A DNA stretch of 64,000 nucleotides, taken from Nothopassalora personata (Eukaryota; Ascomycota; Dothideomycetes; Mycosphaerellales; Mycosphaerellaceae). Location of the stretch: NCBI GenBank assembly GCA_033816765.1, contig CM066291.1, positions 2,666,001-2,730,000 of the forward strand, in the 5' to 3' direction. Positions 58,619 through 64,000 of the stretch are shown here, piece by piece; the first letter of the stretch is position 1; the number at the start of each line of letters is the position of its first letter. A program made the translations under genes and the position numbers. The notes below the pieces were generated by a model. That model saw nothing but the letters and a program-made list of their open reading frames with translations. It did no database searches and was not told where the DNA came from.

Positions 58619-60659
58619 TTACCTCAGCAAGCTCAGTCGCTTCTTTCTCGGCTCGGCACCGTTTAGCTCCGATCATCACGGGTCAGCACGGTTCAGCACC
58701 GTTTAGCCAATCGGGTGATTCCGTAGCAGCGAGCCTTGGCGAAGCGTCTAAGATCGAATGGGGCTTGTTTTAGTGTAGCTTAAAGCTATGTAGCACTACT
58801 ACCATATTTCAGTACGCGATAGCAACCGATTACTACGCCCGGCCGAGCTCCTACAGATTCAAATGATAGCGCCGATAGTAGAGATTACGACGGCGTCGAG
58901 AACGTAACGATCCGATAGCGCGTTATGTACGAAGTACATCCTCGAATGTAAAACCGACTTTATGCAGTTTAAACCAATATTAGCCAGCGAGCCACTAACG
59001 CCTCTCACGAGTACACTACCACCCCCATTCGATTCCTTAGGCTAAATAAGCAAGAGTTATTAATATTAAAGGTAGTGCATTGTGTTCGGTAGGCGCGCTA
59101 AGACGCGAAGCTAGGTAGATATACAACTATTAAGTCCATTGCATAGCGCGCAATTGTCTATCGTGCCGTATGCTATACGTACACCTTCCTAGTTAATCGT
59201 ATGCTTCGCAGTCGTGCTAGTGTAGTTATGTCGCTATAGTAGAACATTAGTGCGTAATAAGAGCGTAGTTTACGTAGTGTTTTAAACACTCTATTCACCC
59301 CTATTTGTATAAGTATTATAAAGACGTAGTAGCCATTTAATAGCACGCCTACGACGCACTATTACGTATAGTTATAGACTCGTCCTACGTACCTTACTAT
59401 GCTCTATAACGCTGTTTAATAAGCGATTGCCAGTAGTGTAGCTCTAATAGATGCCTAGTCTATGCAAAACGTCTATACACCGTCGCTTCGTGCTAGATCC
59501 TTATAGATATATAGACACGAGCGAATAGAAGGTGTTGGATCGTTTAGCTATCCTCGAGTGTAACACCGACACCGTAACGAAGAACATACGCTATTATACG
59601 GATCGATCTAATGCATCGCTTCGAAACTAGCTCGTCTAGTATAATCGAAAATTACTTATAAAATGCAGTAACATTTAGTACTAGACTAGAGCACTGGTTT
59701 TAATAATCTCGTATGCTGCCGCGTAGTCTATATTATTTAAACTGTCGATGTTAGTGCCGCCGGTTAACTTAAAGGTACCGAAAGGATAATACCGCGCGAG
59801 GTTGTCGAGTTTAGCGATTGTACGAGATGTAGGTGTCTAGTTATATCGAGAACCTCGTCCGTATAACACGGCGTTAAGCGACTAATGTTTAATAGAGCGA
59901 CGCAATGCAGTCCGACGCGCCGGGATCGTAGCATAGTTCTTCGACTTAAGTACTACGCTATAGCTTAATGTACCGGCTGCTATTCCGACCTAGGCCTATA
60001 GGAACTTATATAGACTCTAATTATAGCTTCGTAGGAGATTAACGATAGATTGTAGCTTCTCCTACGTAGGTATGTCGTCGTCCTACCGTCGTGTATACCT
60101 CCTCCTTACTCTAGGTTGCTGTACCCGCGTAGGCTCCGTAGTACGCGGCGCGTGTAGACTTCGTAGCATAACCGGAGGGAATCTAATATAGTCCTCCTCT
60201 TCGTCGCTATTAGGGGCGTTGTTGTCGGCATCGGAGTACTCGTCTAACGATTCTTCTAACTCTACATCTTCGAAGGCGTATAGTAAGGACTCGTGTCGCG
60301 CGGACGGCGATTGTAGGTAATTATAACAAGTAGACGACGCTATTGTTAATTCAATTAAAAGCGCCGAGCGTACGCTGTCAAATATAGTAGTTATTAAGGC
60401 GATAGAGTAACGTAGTAATGGAGATGTATGCCTTCGAATGTAATAGTGCTTGTTTGTATACAGGGCTGAATTCGTATACACTAAAACAGCCCCATTTAGT
60501 CTTAGACTCGCTACGCGAATTGGCGCTCCTGGCCCTCTAATTGGCTAAACGGCGCAGAACCGTGCTTAACGGAGCTGAAGCGAGCTTAAGCGAGCCTAGC
60601 GCGTGCGCTAGGCGAAGCCAAAGCCAATTCCTGCGGCGAGTCTGAGTTTACTGAGGTAA
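58619..60659 (-). mobile_element. DNA transposon copy 2 with 8-bp target duplication
   Basis: 2041 bp, inverted relative to copy 1. Ends read TTACCTCAGCAAGCTCAG and, inward from the right, TTACCTCAGTAAACTCAGAC. The flanks ggtaggaa at 58611-58618 and at 60660-60667 are a perfect 8-bp target duplication, as made by hAT-type (8 bp) or some Mutator-like elements. Subterminal CCGTTTAGC/CACGGTTC-type repeats lie inside both ends. The interior is a decayed coding region on the minus strand with TAG/TAA where Gln or Trp codons are likely. The longest open piece is 60481-60083 with an acidic stretch (DSDEEEDYIRFPP). A later piece near 59550-59400 reads KRRCIDVLHRLGI. Confidence 0.85.
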
Positions 60660-60801
60660 GGTAGGAATGGACAGTGTTGGAGAGTGGCACGTGAGGGGAA
60701 GGTATGTTAGCTAGTACGGACGTTCTGCGCGCGATCGCTGTATCAAATAAAGCAGTATTGTGTTCCATTTAGGCCGTCGTCGCGTCTTGAGTTTTGGCTG
60801 C

Positions 60802-61325
60802 TCACTTTGCAGGTGGCTCTGGTGTCTTTTCTTTCTTGTCCAGACCAATGGCATGCTTGGCCTTGTCCAGCAGGCTCTCTTTCTGTCCGGGCACTTTCTG
60901 GTGATGCGAGTGGCCGCCATATCTGTCGAATATTGTCAATATATGGTGTCTTCACCTGGAGGTCCTTCGGCTCACTTCTCCTTGTGCACATTCCCCTCCC
61001 CGCCACGTCCAGTGTGGTAGTTGTCGTAGCTGCCTCCGGGCTGCTCTACTCGTGTAGCCGATTCTGGGACCACTTCCTGAGATGGTACACCACTCTTCTC
61101 TGCGTGCGCGATGTTCCCTGCGCCGCCACGACCAGCGCTGTAGTCGGGCTCCTTGGAGACGCCTGGAGTCCCTTCGCGGACGATATCGCCGTCAACGTAG
61201 ACGTTGCCATCGTGGCCAATGTTGCCGGCGCCTGAGACACGTTAGGATTTTAGGTCCAGCTGGGCAGGATGCACTGCAGGTGTGAGCTCACCACCACGGC
61301 CTGTGGAGTGGACTGGATTGGCCAT
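60802..61325 (-). CDS. con-6: Conidiation-specific protein 6-like (CON-6 repeats)
   Basis: Small hydrophilic protein of the CON-6 family, known from conidia and stress conditions; biochemical role unknown. Exons are 61325-61292, 61231-60976 and 60922-60802 (introns 60 and 53 bp), encoding 136 aa. Three copies of the repeat core are visible: STGRGGAGNIGHDG, YSAGRGGAGNIAHAE and YHTGRGGEGNVHKEK. DGDIVREGTPGVSKEPDY links the first two. The first intron lies inside the first repeat and splicing restores it exactly, which confirms the model. The tail is Lys-rich (LLDKAKHAIGLDKKEKTPEP). There is no signal peptide. A transposon ends 142 bp beyond its stop codon. Confidence 0.92.
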
Positions 61326-62491
61326 ATTCGTTGAGCAGTGATTTAGTGCTAATCGAGAGCTGTGACTGGCTATGTCTCGCGGTTGCTGGTTGATCCTGTG
61401 GAGTAAGCAGTGTAGGGCAAAGTAAAGAAACAGGTATAAACAGCACAGTAATACCAACTGCGTCAGTACGCGAAACGAGAGGGACCAGGTTCAAGGCGCC
61501 TCGCCGGGCAGAAACGGCATGACGCATTTCAGAGCATTCCTGCCGTTTGATGGCGCTTCACATGGCAGAGACTCGGTCCTTCTCACCAGTAGCAGCTCGT
61601 ATTTGATGCTGAAAGGCTTCCTTGGGATTTCTTGACTGCACGTACGAGGTGAAGTTGTTGAAGGCGTGATAAGGAATGACTTCATGCCAAGCGAGATAAC
61701 GGCCTAGCTTGTAATTGGGCAGGGGCATCCATGTGAAGATGATATCACAGCATCATTTTTTTCAGCCTGAGGAGATGTTGTAGGTGAGGGACTGCATGAG
61801 GAGCATTGGTGGTCGCGTCAGCCCATCAGATTTCTTCCCGTGGTTCAACCATGTACGATCTATATCTTGTCACGGTATCCCAACAATTGGCCGCGAAGTT
61901 GCAATCGATGACACAGAACCACTCCATGGTTTCGAAGACACTGCTTGTCCTGAAGGATGTCATTGGTAGCCGTCGAGGGTGCGCGAGTACTATGTCCAGG
62001 TGTCCTGGAGGTGCGACACTGCGCGACGAAATTACGATTCGCACATGGAGTTCGTGAGCAGCTCGACGGATGTACTTGTTCGCTGCGGTCGTGTCCCATG
62101 CGCCATCAGGGTATCGGCCAGCGTATGTTGAGGACTGCCCAGATGAGCAGGACGAGCAAGCTTAGATGGCACAGCTGCAGGATGGCGAGAAACGCAGGAA
62201 GCGCAAGGAAAGCATTCGGATTTTGCAAAGGGCAAGGAGAGATGCTGGAGATGGTTGCTTGCATATTACGTCTTGCAACACAGCCTATCACGTATAGATT
62301 GGCCGTCTATGCTACCCACAAAGGCGACCTACCCGTAGCCACTAGTCGATGAATGCTGAGATGGAGAAAGCTAAGCGCTCGTGCTCGTCATTACAGGAAA
62401 GTGACCGTTCATTTGGCTTCATGGAATGCTACCCCGTGCGCCAGAAATGTGCCTGCCGGTAATGTACCTCAGAATCATGATGAGGCTACAT
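61326..62491. other. Intergenic, no supported gene
   Basis: 1.2 kb holding the CON-6 promoter and the 3' region of eIF3g. Short frames on both strands lack features. Confidence 0.45.
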
Positions 62492-63444
62492 CTAAGTGCT
62501 CTTCTTCGCAAACTCGACGCGCAGAATCAAGTGACCGAAACCGTAACCATCCATCTTCTCACATGCCCGCGCCGCATCCGAGCGATCTGCGTATGACACG
62601 AACGCGAACCCCTTGGCTCTGCCAGTCTCCCTGTCCTTGGCGAGGAAGACACGTGTGACGCGACCCCAGCGCTCGAACATCTCACGCAAGTCGGCTTCCT
62701 CTGCGAACTCCGATACCTGTGAATAGTTAGCGTCATTTCATCCCTTCTTCCTCGCCTGACAGAACTTACGTTGGTAACTCTGAGAGTAGCCAAATCATCC
62801 CGCTCAAATTTGCCACCCATCCTCTCACCACCACCGGCCGCACCAGCCGCACCCTTCCGCAAATGCGGTGGCACATAACTGCTTCCTCCCGCACCCAGCC
62901 CTCCCTCTCCAGTCCCACTCGGTCCCATCCCCTCCGGCATCTCCGCAGGCGCCGCATTATCTCCCTCCGGCGCCATCGTGTCCTTGAACGGACACTTGGT
63001 AGTGAAGTGGTCACCCGAACAGATACGACACTTGATCTGCATCTTCTTAAGCGCCTCCGCCTTCTTATCCTCCTCCGGCTTCGTCTCCTGCACACCTCCC
63101 GGCTTGAATCCTGCCTGCGGTCTGAAAATGATGTTCTCCCCGAGAGTTGTGGTGTCGGGTCGTGGGCCTGCTGGCTTGCCCGCCTCGGGCCCCATCTTCT
63201 CCCATGCTCTGCGCTCTGCGACGCGGGGGTTCTCGCGCTTCTTGACGACAGTGCGGCGGATGCGCTGGGTGCGCTTTACTTTCTTGCCGTCCTCGTTGAT
63301 GAAGATGGTGACCACGGTTTCAGTGCCGTCTTTGTTCTTGGTGATTTGTGGTGGGGGAATGCTGGAGGCGAGTTCGGGGGTATCGTCGTCGTCGGCCCAG
63401 TCGGTACCCTTGACGGGTGGCGGATTTTGCACTGCGGCGGCCAT
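62492..63444 (-). CDS. TIF35: Translation initiation factor eIF3 subunit G
   Basis: RNA-binding subunit of eIF3, which promotes scanning and reinitiation on the 40S ribosome. Exons are 63444-62770 and 62716-62492 with a 53-bp intron (GTAAGT donor), encoding 299 aa, normal for the family. The N-terminal eIF3g domain begins [19 protein letters not shown]-type zinc knuckle reads [13 protein letters not shown] (residues 139-151). A Gly-rich linker with YVPPHLR follows. The RRM occupies about residues 217-297, with RNP2 TLRVTNV and RNP1 KGFAFVSY. The intron lies just after RNP2. The start at ATG 63444 ([16 protein letters not shown]) matches the usual N-terminus. Confidence 0.95.
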
Positions 63445-64000
63445 GTTGGACGTGTGATGTGGTGCGGTGATGTCAATGAGTGCAACGGTGATGAAGTCTC
63501 AAATTATGGCCAAGAGCAGCGGATGCGTCGTGCTTTCCCGAGTTGCCGCGTGGTGAGTCAGCAGCGCCATAATTTTGTGTACCATTCACTTTTTCATGCA
63601 GAGCACTCACATACTTTACAGCGTCTGCACACGTCGGACGGCTGTATCGACAACCTGGCCCTTAGAAATGCCAGAAATGCGGCCCGTCGACGCGCTTGCT
63701 TCGACAAAATCACGTCCGGCTGTGCTGACGAAATAGCGCTCGATGTGTCAAGACGTTGTACACGACATGTGAGCTTCTTTTTCTCACTGATGGCGCTGGT
63801 GTCCCTTTGCATTCCAGGATGTTGACGAGAACATCCTTTCACCATGCTCTTGCCCGAGTTCATCATCACAATAATACCGGCGCCACAACTGGAAACGGCT
63901 CAATACTCCAGAAATAAAAAAATTCTATTACATATAACAGATAACGTTCCACCAAACACACCGACTTATTGGCATAGTGCCTGGAACGGTGTAATCATGT
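63445..64000. other. Intergenic, no gene seen
   Basis: eIF3g promoter side and window end. A 91-codon minus-strand frame at 63594-63869 has no recognisable features. Confidence 0.45.

Noticed and set aside
32232..60659. The two inverted transposon copies as ends of one 28-kb composite element
   Set aside because: Copy 2 has its own 8-bp target duplication and the DNA between them is ordinary housekeeping genes.
62863..63825. 320-codon plus-strand frame
   Set aside because: It overlaps eIF3g on the opposite strand and has no recognisable content.
1..64000. CRISPR array or bacterial operons
   Set aside because: No spaced repeats. Introns, RIP and gene families are clearly fungal.

Overview
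This window is nuclear DNA of a filamentous ascomycete. Genes are short-introned (49-117 bp introns with GT..AG ends and CTAAC-like branch points), and the protein families are fungal: a CON-6 protein, a heme-thiolate peroxidase, a secretory lipase, C2H2 regulators and an Alt a 7/WrbA flavoprotein. A TA-rich, CA/TG-poor repeat block shows the C-to-T pattern of repeat-induced point mutation (RIP). A Dothideomycete is the best guess, but that is inference from gene flavour and not from a marker gene.

Layout. Bases 1-840 are ordinary gene-poor DNA. Bases 840-19680 form a RIP-mutated block without intact genes. Inside it a Ty3/gypsy element (A, 196-bp LTRs, target duplication tattt) spans 5086-19001. 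A second chromodomain gypsy element (B, 431-bp LTRs, target duplication cacgt) sits inside A's 3' LTR at 11551-18889. Both elements carry a decayed antisense reading frame between pol and the 3' LTR. B also holds a tRNA-like sequence with Pol III boxes and a SINE-like insertion in gag. Older LTR and gag fragments fill 1270-4020.

From 19997 onward the DNA is gene-rich. In order: arginine-pathway carbamoyl-phosphate synthase large subunit; zinc-type reductase of the MDR family (-); CTR copper transporter with a frameshift (-); PuuE-type polysaccharide deacetylase/allantoinase-like (-); splicing factor SF3B1 (-); a DNA transposon copy (32232-33756); three C2H2 zinc-finger genes on the minus strand (34.4-40.5 kb); an amino-acid permease remnant (-); an RraA/HMG-aldolase-like gene (-) divergent from a CitE-like lyase (+); a WrbA-type quinone reductase (-) with an in-frame extension beyond its stop; a GPATCH11 homologue (+); an unspecific-peroxygenase-type peroxidase (+); a secretory lipase pseudogene (+); a DUF6604-like remnant (-); a CBS-domain gene (-) divergent from a mitochondrial phosphate carrier (+); a second, inverted transposon copy with an 8-bp target duplication (58619-60659); a CON-6 gene (-); and eIF3g (-).

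Most intact genes are housekeeping and independent. The one plausible functional neighbourhood is 42.2-45.4 kb, where a decayed permease, an RraA-like aldolase and a CitE-like lyase suggest a small C4-C6 organic-acid catabolic set. Exon coordinates were worked out by hand from splice motifs and reading-frame continuity. No database search was possible.
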